Shown: one piece after another, positions 7,601 to 16,400 of the stretch
Position numbering within the stretch: position 1 is the first letter of the stretch
Layout: every line of letters begins with the position of its first letter
Made by a program: the position numbers and the translations under genes
The notes under the pieces: model-generated
Told to the model about the DNA's origin: nothing
Database searches by the model: none
The model's input: only the letters and a program-made list of their open reading frames with translations
Source of the DNA: a virus
Strand: one strand, 5' to 3'
Length of the DNA: 22,337 nucleotides
Virus record (IMG/VR): IMGVR_UViG_3300020183_000503
Coordinates: 1 to 22,337 of that record

Positions 7601-10600
7601 GGATTTATTCCTAATTTTGCTGGTCAATTTATGCAGATTGACCCTCAAACGCTTGCATCAATGACTGGGGCAGGAATGACGACTCAACAAGCTGGACTAC
7701 AGTTCCAAAAAACTTTTATAGCAGACGCACAAAAAGAGTTTCGTGGAATTGTAGATCAATTAAGAAATCAACAAATAAGTTTAAAAAATGCTAATAAACA
7801 AATTAATGACTTAGGTCAAAAATATAGTCTTTCAAACCAAAGTGTTGCGAATATGAATCGTAGCTTGCAAGGAGTTGCAAATGCTACAAGATCATTTAAT
7901 CAAAATGTTTCTAATTTAGAAAGATCTGCTGGAGGATTTTTAGGATTAGGTATCGGTAGGGGTAGGCAATTAAGAGAATTAGAAAGAATTAGAGACACTA
8001 CAACTGGTGAAAGGGCACAGAGAGCATCCGAAGCTTTAGGTAGAGCCCAACAAGCGAGACAAGCTGGTGGAGCAAGAGTACAAGGCGCAGGAATTGGTTT
8101 AAGCATAGGCGCACCAATACTTGCTCAAACAATTGCTGCTTCTAGACCAGGAGATAAAAATGCTCAAGCTGCCGCAGAGGGGATTGGAACATTTGCAAGT
8201 TTTGCTGGAGCTGGTGCTTTATTTGGGCCCTGGGGTATTGCTATAGGAGGAGCAATCGGAGCAATTGTTGGATTTAAAAAAGCTTTAGACACAGTTAATA
8301 GTAGAGTAGAAGAATTTTCTAGACAGGCAAGAGAATCGCAAAATAATCTTTCCAGATTTGGCGAAGATATTCAAGCATTTTTAGCTAACAGGACACAAGT
8401 AGAAGGATTAAGAAGTGGAGAAATAAAAGGAACTCAAGGAGATCTTCGCAAAGCAGAAAGAGAATCTCAAGCAAGTTTATCTAGGATATTTAATAGTGTT
8501 GGCCCAGAAGTTAAAGACCAAATTAAAAATGCTTTAGAATCAGGAAACGAAGAACAGCTAAGAGAAGCATTAGGAAGAGCTTCTATGGCAAAAGAATCCG
8601 CAAAAAGTATAGATGAGTTTACAAGTAAAATAATTGAACTAAAAGAAAAAGGAAAGCTCAAAGAAACATTTGACGAAAATATTACTGCTTTTGGTATGTT
8701 GCGAACAAAATCTGGAGAAACTTTTGCAGAATTATTTTCTAATAATGAAAAATTAATTAGATCATTATCTGGATATGCTAATGCTGTTGAATTAGTTTCA
8801 TTTACTACATCGAAAGGTCTAGAAGAACTAGAAAAATCTATAGCAAATGATCCTTTTGGCTTTACAAATATATCTGCTGTTGGTGAAGGGCCAAGAAGTA
8901 TTATGGAAACTGGCACGCTTCCATTCTCAGAAGAACAAATAAGCAAAAAGCTTAAAGATCTAGAATATGCATATTTAGAATCTATAGATGGACTAACTTC
9001 TCAATTAACTTCAACAGTTCCTGCAGACTTTTTAACAAGAACAGAAGAGAGTAAAAGAGCATTTGCATTACAAAGCTTGGCAACTGATTTGGCAAATGAA
9101 AGTCTTAAAAAATTTAACCAAGAAACAAGTTCTTTTGTACAAAATTTAGTAGATTCTAAGCAAATAACTGAAAAAAATGGTGCAGATATTAAAGATGCAT
9201 TTAAGGCTATTCTAGAGGGTCCAGGAGATCCAAAAGAAAAAATTGACAAAGTAATAGAAAAATTTAAAAGCTTAGGAGAAAATGGAGAATTAGCTGCAAA
9301 GGTACTAGAAAATGCATCTAAGGGATTATTTAATCTTAGTAAATTATCTGGAAATTTAAAACAGTTATTTATTCAGGGCGATGATGCTAACGCTATAGAC
9401 AGAAGAAATGCTGCAGCGCAAGCATTAAAAAGAGCAAATTTTGCAGATATTTTAAAAGATCCATTGTTTATGGAGCAGTATACTCCAGAAAATGTTCTTG
9501 GTGGTTTAATTAAAACTACAGCAGGAAAGATATCGGAAGGAACTCAAGACCAATTTAAAAGAGAAGAAATATTTACTGGATTTGCAGATGAATTTAAATC
9601 TGAACTTGATGCATTAGCTAGTGGTGCTAAATTAACTGATGAACAATTAGCAAAACTAAGTGCCGGAGCTGAAAGAGCAGCTCAAAAAGCATCTTTTTCA
9701 TCTGAAAATTTTTCATTCTTAAATAAAAATATCTCGGATGGAATATTAAGGCAAGAAGCTATTAATGAATATAAAAAGATTGAAGCTGATTTAACTAAAA
9801 AATTAAATGGAAATATTGATCTTCTTGCTCCTGCAGCTAAAAATGCTGCAGAAGAATTAGCTCTTATACAAAAAGCAAGACTTGGTCAATTATTCTTAGA
9901 GGAAAAAAATCAAAGATTAATACAAGGAGCTTATGCTAAAATAAAAACTCCTGGATTATTTGAAGGACTTGATGTAGAGGAAATGACTACAAGAACCGCT
10001 GCAGACTATGAAAAACTTGTAGCAGATCTAACCAATGAAGGAATTACTTCTATAAATACTAATGTATTTGATGAACAGGCTAGAACATTAGCAAAAGAAA
10101 GACTTAAAGCTTTAGAGCAAGAACAGTTAAATTTAATAAGAACCCAAGGAGGTTTATCAACAAGACAGGCCTCCGATGCGCAAGCTAGGTTCAGACAACT
10201 TAACCAAAGCAATCAAGCATTAAAAGAAGGATTTGATACTTTAAATGAAAGTATTGCTGATGCTAATTTAAGAGAAGAAGCTAAAAATATTTTACAAGAT
10301 AAACTAAGAACTTTAGAGGTTGAATATGAAGGAAATTTAATAAGATTAAATGCAGCCTCTGCAAATTTAATAGAGTTACTTACAATCCGAGCAAAATATG
10401 CAGAAGGAACAGTTTTCGCTGATGAACTCAAATCAGCAGAAGAAACAGCTCGAACAGAAAAGATTAGGCAGGGAAAATTTGAAGGAACTGATATTTTTGA
10501 TGCTTTTTCTGATGAAATGACTTATGGTCCTCAAGACGCTATGCGAGATTTAAATGCGATTGGAACAGATACAGCACGAACTCTTAAATCTGAATTTAAT

Positions 10601-12082
10601 AATGCATTTCAGTCTGTAATGGACGGGACGCAAGAAGTTGGAGATGCATTTAGAACTATGGCTTTAAATATATCAAGAAGAATACAACAGTTAGCATTAG
10701 ACATGACAACAAATCTCATGTTTAATAGTTTATTTAGTAGTTTTGGTGGTGTACCCTCTTTATTCAAGAATCCCCTCGGTATGAAACGTGGAGGAGTCAT
10801 CAAAGGATATTCTTCTGGAGGAAAAGTAGCCGGAGGCTCTGGAGTAAGAGATGATGTGCCAGCTATGCTAAACAAAGGAGAGTATGTTATAAGAAAATCT
10901 TCTGTTAATAAGTATGGAGAAGATTTTATGCAAAATCTAAATTCTGGAGGCGTAGTTTTAAGAGCAAGAGGTGGCGCTGGCGAAATAGGTAATCGCATGA
11001 ATAGACCATTTCAAGAAGATGGAACTTTTAGAGTAGAGCGAGTAAATAATTTGCCTATCGAAGCAATGAGAGCTCCACAAGGAATGGGAGCAACACCAGA
11101 TATTTCTATAAGAGGGGTAAGTGGAGGAGAGTTTTCTTCTGAACTTTTATCTGATTTTATATATACTGGTCAAGAATTTGGTTTACCTACAGGAGGAAAA
11201 TATGTTTTTGACCCAAGACTCACACCCGAAGCAATTCTAAGGGAAGATGATCCCATGAATCAATTAAGGCAAGGTAAGGTTGAAAGACTATCTATATTCC
11301 AAGGAGAAATACAAGCATATAAGGAATATCTCGCAGATTTAGAAGAAAGAAATAGACAAGAAAAAGCAAGAATTGATCAGTTAAACAAAGAACAACGATC
11401 AACCTATAAAAAACAACAAAATAATCTATTTTGGGGATCTTTGCTTCAAGCTGGCATGGCTGTTGGAGCGGGGTTATTTAGTCAATATGGCGTACCAGCC
11501 TTAAAACAAGCTTTTCAAGGATCTTCAGGATGGTCGAATTGGAGAAGCGGATCTTCCAGTTATGGTGAAAGCATGAATTTTAGTCCTCCTGGCAAAGCTA
11601 ATAGATATAATTTGAGAGGGACGGTTCCCTCTATTCGTCGTGGATATGCAAAAGGAGGAGTAGCAAATAAAGATACAATACCAGCTTTATTGATGGATGG
11701 AGAATATGTCATTAAGAAAGATATGGTTAACTTTTACGGGAAAAATTTCTTCGACAAACTAAATACAGGTAGAGTTAAAAAGTTTGCTGAAGGTGGTAGC
11801 GTAGGCAACCAAGGTGGATACTCAGATTCATCAACGTCTGCTACAACAAACAATACAAATAATATTAATATAACTGTTAATGTTGCAAAAGACGGTGGTT
11901 CGACTGAATCAAAAGAAGAAAATTCAAATAAAAAGAACCCAACAACAGAAAAAGAAAGACAAGAAGAAACAGACAGAAATAGATTATTATCAGAAAGAAT
12001 TAAGTCTGAAGTTGTTAAAGTAATCAACCAAGAGCAAAGACCTGGCGGATTATTAAGTAGCTCTAAGTATAAAATGAACTAA
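4679..12082 (+). CDS. Tail tape measure protein with inserted modules
   Basis: At 2467 residues this protein spans the tail lumen and sets tail length. By the usual rule of about 0.15 nm per residue it implies a tail of roughly 370 nm. Residues about 1-400 form the TP901-type tape-measure core (GFSFDELLGI-like and RGGAVIGNSLKTIFTRIQR segments). A hydrophobic stretch follows near 430-450. Motifs G-[FY]-I-P-N-[FY] begin at 540, 622, 899 and 975 and bound modules, including a PD-(D/E)XK-like one (E820, D839, D865-L-K867). A Gly/Ala-rich membrane-prone segment lies at about 1168-1202, then long coiled-coil regions. Near the end two copies of a GEYVI module (2035-2099, 2322-2373) flank another hydrophobic stretch. 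The C-terminus carries an Asn/Thr-rich linker and VINQEQRPGGLL. RBS AAAGG at 4666-4670. It shares its stop-codon bases with a convergent gene. Confidence 0.95.
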   Translation: MARTSATISVGADTRQLERDIQSALSRDFKFKGINEKAFTQPLGRITGAANEFQKSLDASNARVIAFGASAGLIYTVERAFVDLIKSTVEVQKSLTDINVILNTTAQGLTKFGGEVFNIAKSTGQSFQAVAQAATEFARQGLGVEETLKRTRDALVLTRLSGLDVVSSVEALTATVNSFNKVALDSTTVINKLANVDAAFAVSSADLANAISRVGSSAQDAGVSFDELLGIVTSVQQTTARGGAVIGNSLKTIFTRIQRTDVLDQLQSLGINVRDLEGNTLPALQILRELGTTFDTLADSQRAQVAESVGGVFQINVLKAALGDLGKEYSIYERALKTSVSSTDEAIKRNEALNETVSALFNRTVANVTQLSAAFGAGAFQPAIESTLKNINKVLEFISNQDSESIGGKLGEGILKGLSTFISGPGLVLITAVIGKLSLDLAKFAASGFKTLLGVNQQAEARAQIQAKINQVLSQEPQLLAAINAKQVNVLSVENQILKILREQNALRTQAATLSSTISASLARRGVGVQGGQITTKSSGFIPNYAMSEIYGALAGGYKPGKLKEMNISGEGKIIYNSAEKVKKFAGMTQPAIMPPQNSKAGKNYKDNFMKKNGFDPYASNGYIPNFITNAFSQNVSVSEARQQYRFRTLMNQGYQPLRGEEAERAMLRSNESLFRDRTLVLEGGQVFVKSGSRGIITQQLREKEKATAAGRGAKESSKLRKNYVLVYPSTAGGPSILTGGNTKNDGSYRFSAYPFPGGDAAVPDQLYKDATNSLIQNAKNYISSVSSRPQLVQSANFENYVRGNLSRSAVEATVGQVFESAIKASLNRISTSEINTFDLNQNELYALSKRFKNTEELGRFAFGDLKNSLSEGNLDSFAEKIARTEGKGAIKRKTKSGGFIPNFTALGEAIRREASAGIPVSRIRVGQDNRLMSPYNPLGVGVYNTEDEPNGIKQGIAAQKNINVAKKAGSFSEGFIPNFAGQFMQIDPQTLASMTGAGMTTQQAGLQFQKTFIADAQKEFRGIVDQLRNQQISLKNANKQINDLGQKYSLSNQSVANMNRSLQGVANATRSFNQNVSNLERSAGGFLGLGIGRGRQLRELERIRDTTTGERAQRASEALGRAQQARQAGGARVQGAGIGLSIGAPILAQTIAASRPGDKNAQAAAEGIGTFASFAGAGALFGPWGIAIGGAIGAIVGFKKALDTVNSRVEEFSRQARESQNNLSRFGEDIQAFLANRTQVEGLRSGEIKGTQGDLRKAERESQASLSRIFNSVGPEVKDQIKNALESGNEEQLREALGRASMAKESAKSIDEFTSKIIELKEKGKLKETFDENITAFGMLRTKSGETFAELFSNNEKLIRSLSGYANAVELVSFTTSKGLEELEKSIANDPFGFTNISAVGEGPRSIMETGTLPFSEEQISKKLKDLEYAYLESIDGLTSQLTSTVPADFLTRTEESKRAFALQSLATDLANESLKKFNQETSSFVQNLVDSKQITEKNGADIKDAFKAILEGPGDPKEKIDKVIEKFKSLGENGELAAKVLENASKGLFNLSKLSGNLKQLFIQGDDANAIDRRNAAAQALKRANFADILKDPLFMEQYTPENVLGGLIKTTAGKISEGTQDQFKREEIFTGFADEFKSELDALASGAKLTDEQLAKLSAGAERAAQKASFSSENFSFLNKNISDGILRQEAINEYKKIEADLTKKLNGNIDLLAPAAKNAAEELALIQKARLGQLFLEEKNQRLIQGAYAKIKTPGLFEGLDVEEMTTRTAADYEKLVADLTNEGITSINTNVFDEQARTLAKERLKALEQEQLNLIRTQGGLSTRQASDAQARFRQLNQSNQALKEGFDTLNESIADANLREEAKNILQDKLRTLEVEYEGNLIRLNAASANLIELLTIRAKYAEGTVFADELKSAEETARTEKIRQGKFEGTDIFDAFSDEMTYGPQDAMRDLNAIGTDTARTLKSEFNNAFQSVMDGTQEVGDAFRTMALNISRRIQQLALDMTTNLMFNSLFSSFGGVPSLFKNPLGMKRGGVIKGYSSGGKVAGGSGVRDDVPAMLNKGEYVIRKSSVNKYGEDFMQNLNSGGVVLRARGGAGEIGNRMNRPFQEDGTFRVERVNNLPIEAMRAPQGMGATPDISIRGVSGGEFSSELLSDFIYTGQEFGLPTGGKYVFDPRLTPEAILREDDPMNQLRQGKVERLSIFQGEIQAYKEYLADLEERNRQEKARIDQLNKEQRSTYKKQQNNLFWGSLLQAGMAVGAGLFSQYGVPALKQAFQGSSGWSNWRSGSSSYGESMNFSPPGKANRYNLRGTVPSIRRGYAKGGVANKDTIPALLMDGEYVIKKDMVNFYGKNFFDKLNTGRVKKFAEGGSVGNQGGYSDSSTSATTNNTNNINITVNVAKDGGSTESKEENSNKKNPTTEKERQEETDRNRLLSERIKSEVVKVINQEQRPGGLLSSSKYKMN
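6296..7618 (+). repeat. Four G-[FY]-I-P-N-[FY] motifs bounding tape-measure modules
   Basis: Within the tape measure, GFIPNY (residue 540), GYIPNF (622), GFIPNF (899) and GFIPNF (975) are spaced 82, 277 and 76 residues apart. The segments between them differ completely: YKPG...QPAIMPP...GFDPYAS in the first; a basic and aromatic segment plus a nuclease-like module in the second; and AIRREASAGIP...NPLGVGVYNTEDEP in the third. I recall these block types from other phage tape measures. The regular boundaries suggest a cassette structure in which modules can be exchanged. Confidence 0.8.
7121..7324 (+). other. PD-(D/E)XK-like nuclease module inside the tape measure
   Basis: Residues about 815-882 of the tape measure read VGQVFESAIKASL, then NTFDLN, then FAFGDLKNSLSEGNLDSF. 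Candidate active-site residues in the classical order are E820 (helix), D839, and D865-x-K867. The G-x-x-F-E helix and the D-x-K strand followed by S..N..S are what I would expect of this superfamily. The PD proline is missing (FD instead), so activity is uncertain. The assignment is inference from motif order. Confidence 0.4.
10781..10975 (+). repeat. GEYVI module, copy 1 (tape-measure C-terminal region)
   Basis: Residues about 2035-2099 of the tape measure. The core reads D-D-V-P-A-M-L-N-K-GEYVI-R-K-S-S-V-N-K-YG and is followed by F-x3-LN-S-G. Copy 2, 223 residues after the end of this one, shares the pattern [VI]PA-x-L-x2-GEYVI-x-K-x2-VN-x-YG-x2-F-x3-LN-x-G. Both copies are flanked by Gly-rich linkers ending in GG. 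Confidence 0.85.
11642..11803 (+). repeat. GEYVI module, copy 2 (tape-measure C-terminal region)
   Basis: Residues about 2322-2375 of the tape measure; the core reads T-I-P-A-L-L-M-D-GEYVI-K-K-D-M-V-N-F-YG and is followed by F-x3-LN-T-G. It is a diverged protein-level repeat of copy 1. Between the copies lie an acidic helix and a hydrophobic segment (LLQAGMAVGAGLFSQYG). Confidence 0.85.
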
Positions 12083-13482
12083 ACAGATTTAACTTGTATT
12101 TCAAAAGGAATTTGTTTGTATATTAAATCTTTTATTGGTATGTTTTTATCTGCTGCTAAAGCATTTAGTTCTTGCCAAGAATATTTGTAATAAAATAATA
12201 AAGTTAAATATAAATTATTATTATATAATTTACTATATTTTTTATCTAAAGATAACTTATTAGAAGAAATAAATACATTTTCTGTGGGATTTAAATTAGT
12301 CAAAAACTCAATATAGACTATAATTTCGTCATTTATATTATTAACGTTTAATATTTCTGCACTGATAATATTATTATGGCTAAAATATAATATATTATTT
12401 TCTATATTAATATAATTATTATTATAATAAAAACCAAGATCTACGTCAGGTATTGAGACTAGCATATCATCTTCGGGGCTTTCATCCCAAATACCTAATA
12501 CTGTTTTTTCTGTTGAAATATTTGAAATAGGAAAAAAGTTCTTATAGAAAATACCATTAATATTTTTATATTCTTTTGGCCAAGATAAATTTTGTAAATT
12601 CAAGTCATTGAATAAATAAAGGTTGCCTTGAAAAAAAGCATCTTTGTTTTTAGTGGAAATATTATATTCTAATTTCTGATTAAAATATTTTTCTTTAACA
12701 AGTATATACATTTCATCTTGGCTTACTAATTCTTGAAGTTGTTTAATTATATCTGATTGTAGTTTCGATAAAGGAAAAATCTCTAAATTAATATCTTTTA
12801 CCTCTTCTATCAAACCTACATCTTCAAATGGCGCAGTTAATAGTTTAAGATTATTGATTGAATTTAACCAATTTGATTCTATATTTTCTATAAAACTATA
12901 GGATAAATTTGTATCTATAGACTTAGGAAAAATTAATAAAGAATGCACACCAATTTCTTTTGTCTTAATAGGGTCTATAAGAAACTTTACAGAATATAAA
13001 TCATTACTACGATATACTTTATAAAAAATTGCATCCAAGTTATTTGCTTCTATACTAGGATATTCTATCTCAAAATCTAGATAGCTGGGTTCCTCTGAAT
13101 TAAATTTTACTTGAAATTTTAAATTAGAATAAAAACCAGGTTTGTTATTTAAACTTTTATATTTTAAGAAATTGTTTAAAAAACTATATTCAAAATAATT
13201 TTCAACAACTTTCTTTTTATTTCTATTAAGTTCTAATTTTCTACCTAAATTTACACCTCGATTTAAATTTTTCGCAAGAGGCTTGGTTAGCATTATTTTA
13301 ACGGTTTCTCTTTTATTGTCTAGATTCTCTAAAGAATCTAATAATAATTCATTTTCATATATATAGACACTAAAGGAAGGAAAATATTTTGTTGATACTA
13401 AATCATTTGCATTATAAGCTGTTAATGCTGAGAATGTATTCCAATAAACTTTTAAATCTGGTTGTTTTGCTATTATCTTCAT
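12079..13482 (-). CDS. Unknown tail-tip cassette protein downstream of gpJ
   Basis: A 467-residue protein encoded last in the inverted tip operon. Its ATG overlaps the gpJ stop as ATGA, so it is co-translated with gpJ. Its stop (TAG on the minus strand, bases 12079-12081) overlaps the tape measure's TAA (12080-12082). The sequence is rich in Asn, Tyr, Ile, Leu and Lys with alternating hydrophobic patterns suggesting beta structure, and has no signal peptide, membrane segment, cysteine cluster or catalytic motif that I can see. A short basic stretch lies at about 100-115. In lambda the genes after J encode outer-membrane and side-fibre proteins, so a receptor-binding or tip-decorating role is plausible. 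I recognise no family. Confidence 0.75.
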   Translation of the reverse strand: MKIIAKQPDLKVYWNTFSALTAYNANDLVSTKYFPSFSVYIYENELLLDSLENLDNKRETVKIMLTKPLAKNLNRGVNLGRKLELNRNKKKVVENYFEYSFLNNFLKYKSLNNKPGFYSNLKFQVKFNSEEPSYLDFEIEYPSIEANNLDAIFYKVYRSNDLYSVKFLIDPIKTKEIGVHSLLIFPKSIDTNLSYSFIENIESNWLNSINNLKLLTAPFEDVGLIEEVKDINLEIFPLSKLQSDIIKQLQELVSQDEMYILVKEKYFNQKLEYNISTKNKDAFFQGNLYLFNDLNLQNLSWPKEYKNINGIFYKNFFPISNISTEKTVLGIWDESPEDDMLVSIPDVDLGFYYNNNYINIENNILYFSHNNIISAEILNVNNINDEIIVYIEFLTNLNPTENVFISSNKLSLDKKYSKLYNNNLYLTLLFYYKYSWQELNALAADKNIPIKDLIYKQIPFEIQVKSV

Positions 13483-16400
13483 GGTTGGCCTTCAACATTT
13501 ACGCCAGAAGCAAGTACTTTATCCATTGGAGCTTGACTAGTTAATCTAAAAAATCCAGTAACCATAGGTGACAATTCTTCTAGTGAATTTTTAGCAAAAA
13601 CTCTAAAGAAAAAGTCTCCGCTTTTTAATGGTGTTACATATGGCGGATATATCCCTAAAGAAGTTCCGCCAGCTCCTGTTGGGAAAAATCCAGTCTGTGG
13701 ATTTGCAGGTAATATATCTATCAAATCATTAACATCTAAAGCTTGAGAGGAAAAATTAATTCCGCTTCTCATATATACCAAGTATTGACTAACAAACTGA
13801 GAGTTTACCAGAGGACGTTGAACCGAGTATGCTATACTATTAATTCCATTAGAACTTACAACTCCTCCATATAGCCTTTTATTTGATCCAGTTAAATTTC
13901 CTAATGCGTCTCTAAATAAGCCACTTAATAATAATATTGGAGCTTGCGGAACTTCTGGTTTTAATGCCACATTTGTTAATTTTGCGTCAAGATCAATTTC
14001 TCCATATTTCTGAGGGACAAATTCCATAGCAGAAATATTGAATGTTCCTTTTTCCGTATTCTCTTTTATATTTAAAACTCTATAAAGTTGAGGTTTATTT
14101 AAAAAGCTATCATAAAATGCACCTGGATAAGTTAAATTATTAGAGTTATTAATTGGAGATCTTATATCTATACCTGTATATCCTGATGTATTTACATCTA
14201 TATTCCATATTGTATTTTGCAATAAGACATGATTTCCGCTATTTAGTCCGCTCCCAACGGGAAAATTTATTCTTATATTATTTGAATAATATCCTGTTCC
14301 GCTTGTAATATAACCACTTGTTGGATTTGGTATAGTTATTTTTTGAATTCCACTTCTTCTAAAGAATTGTGTATTTAAACCCGTAGCCCCGCTATTGGTT
14401 ATATTGAATCCTGTTATATAGTTATCGCCAAGATCTGTGCCATACTGTAAATTAAAAGTTGGTGTTAAGAAGTAAATATCAAAGTTTGATCTAAAACCTG
14501 TAAGAGTATATAATATTCCGGTATTATATGGAAGGTCTAAAGTTGCGCTTCCTGTCGTTAACTCTTTTGTTCTCCCCGCATAACTTACATTGCTTCTGTT
14601 CTGATCATAAATCTGAACAACGTCTCCAGGCAAAAGATATGAAGCTTCTAGTCCTGCATCGAAATTTACAGTTTCTGTTTCTTCGTTTTCTGTTATTAAA
14701 AACCATTTTCCTAAACGTCTTGCTTGGTTTTTGCTTGTGCATCCAAATGCTGTTACTGATGTTTCTCTAATTCCATACTTCATAATGCCTTGCCTATACT
14801 CTACATATTCTACTGCGGGCTTATAGTTATTGTCTTGATCGTTAAATCTTATAACTGCTACTGTTTTTCTTGCTCTTCTTGAAGAATCTGAATAAGCAAA
14901 TTTTCCATCTACAACATTAGTATTATTAAATGCATATATTGGGTCTTTTGGTCTATCTTGAGCAGCAAATATCTGACCAGCGGAGTAATAGGTAATTCCT
15001 CTAAATATAGAAGCCATATCATTTAAAACTTTATAAGCTTCTTCTTTTGCTGCTATCATTAGGTTGCATGTAAATCTTGGCTCAAGACCTCCTTTCCCGT
15101 CTGGTACAAGCTGATCACAATATTGCGATATTTCATATAAATTCCATTTATCAACAAGGTCTCCATTTATATATTTTCCTAATCCATATCTATTATTTGT
15201 TATTAAGTCATAATAGCACCAAGCTGGGTTATCTGTCCAAGCTAACTTAAAAGACCCGTTCCAAAATCCGCTATAAGTTCTTAGATCTGTATTATAATTA
15301 CTAGGGACTTTAACTTTAAGAAGTCTCATTTTATAACTCCTAGTTGGAACACTATTAAAATATCTAGAATCAAATTCATTGTATACCATAGCTGCATTTG
15401 GATATACAAAGCGATCACTAAAAACTTCTGTGACAGAATCAATACTTGTTGCATTGGCAATCCCAGGCGGAAGACCTTCTTCTGTATTTTTTACTACCGT
15501 AACAGCCCATCCGACTTGATCTTGAAGTATTTCTACGTATGGAAAATTTTCTGCATATGGCCTAAATCCTACTTCGAATGTAATTAACATTGGAGAGCTA
15601 GATATTTTACCTTTAACAATAATATTTTCATTATAATAATAATCTCTTATATATGGCCAAAATTTTGAACTATCAACTAGAACTAAATCTCCATTCTTAA
15701 ATACTCTCATTAATAGAAATCCGATATTAAGTTGTTCTCTCGAGACATTTCCAGCGTTTCCTGCATTCACCGCTACAATTGTTTGACCAAGATTATTTAT
15801 TTTCAAATTTATTTTAATAGAAGAAAGATCTGTGTTGTAAAAATAATATACTTTTGGGAAACCGACGTCAAAAGTACCAGTTGTAATTATTGAGCCGTAT
15901 AATCTTTCGTTAATTCCCTTTGATCGTGAAGTAGGCAAAGGATACTTAAATTTGTCAGTTAAAGCTCCCCAATAATTATATCTATCTTCATAAAGATCAA
16001 TTCTGGGGTGGGCTTGAATATGAATATTTGGCTGAGCATAACTATATTTAAATTTTACTGATTTGAAGTTAAAATAACCATTTGCATCGACAATAGGTGT
16101 TTCATTCCAAAAAATTGATCTTGCTTCTGGTGGAGCTTCAATGTAAGTGTTGCCGTCTTCCGATCCTCCATAATATCCTGAACTTGTAAATGGAACAAAT
16201 GTTACTGCTCGATAGCCAATATCTCCTGTTGTTCTACCTGAGTAATCATAGAAATAATTTCCAGTTACGAATCCTTCTATCGGTCCTTCGCAAATTAAAT
16301 CTAATACTCCAACTTTTGTTATACTTGTGATTGATACATTACCAGTTTGAGATGTTGTTCCATACCCATCTGCTGGATCTGGGGCAACCCCATAAACTAT

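Noticed and set aside
8467-8946. Open frame of 159 codons on the minus strand inside the tape measure
   Set aside because: It is a shadow of the tape-measure coding strand with Ser/Leu-rich antisense composition and no start signal. The same holds for other minus-strand frames between 6365 and 12027.
4679-12082. Reading the G-F-I-P-N-F region as a frameshifted or chimeric tape measure
   Set aside because: The frame is continuous from 4679 to 12082 with uniform codon use, and the N-terminal core and C-terminal motifs are both intact.
13246-13260. Minus-strand GTGTAAATTTAGG copy of the putative promoter motif
   Set aside because: It lies inside the 467-residue coding sequence, where the bases encode ordinary codons, and no gene start follows downstream. 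It may be chance and shows that the motif is not exclusively intergenic.
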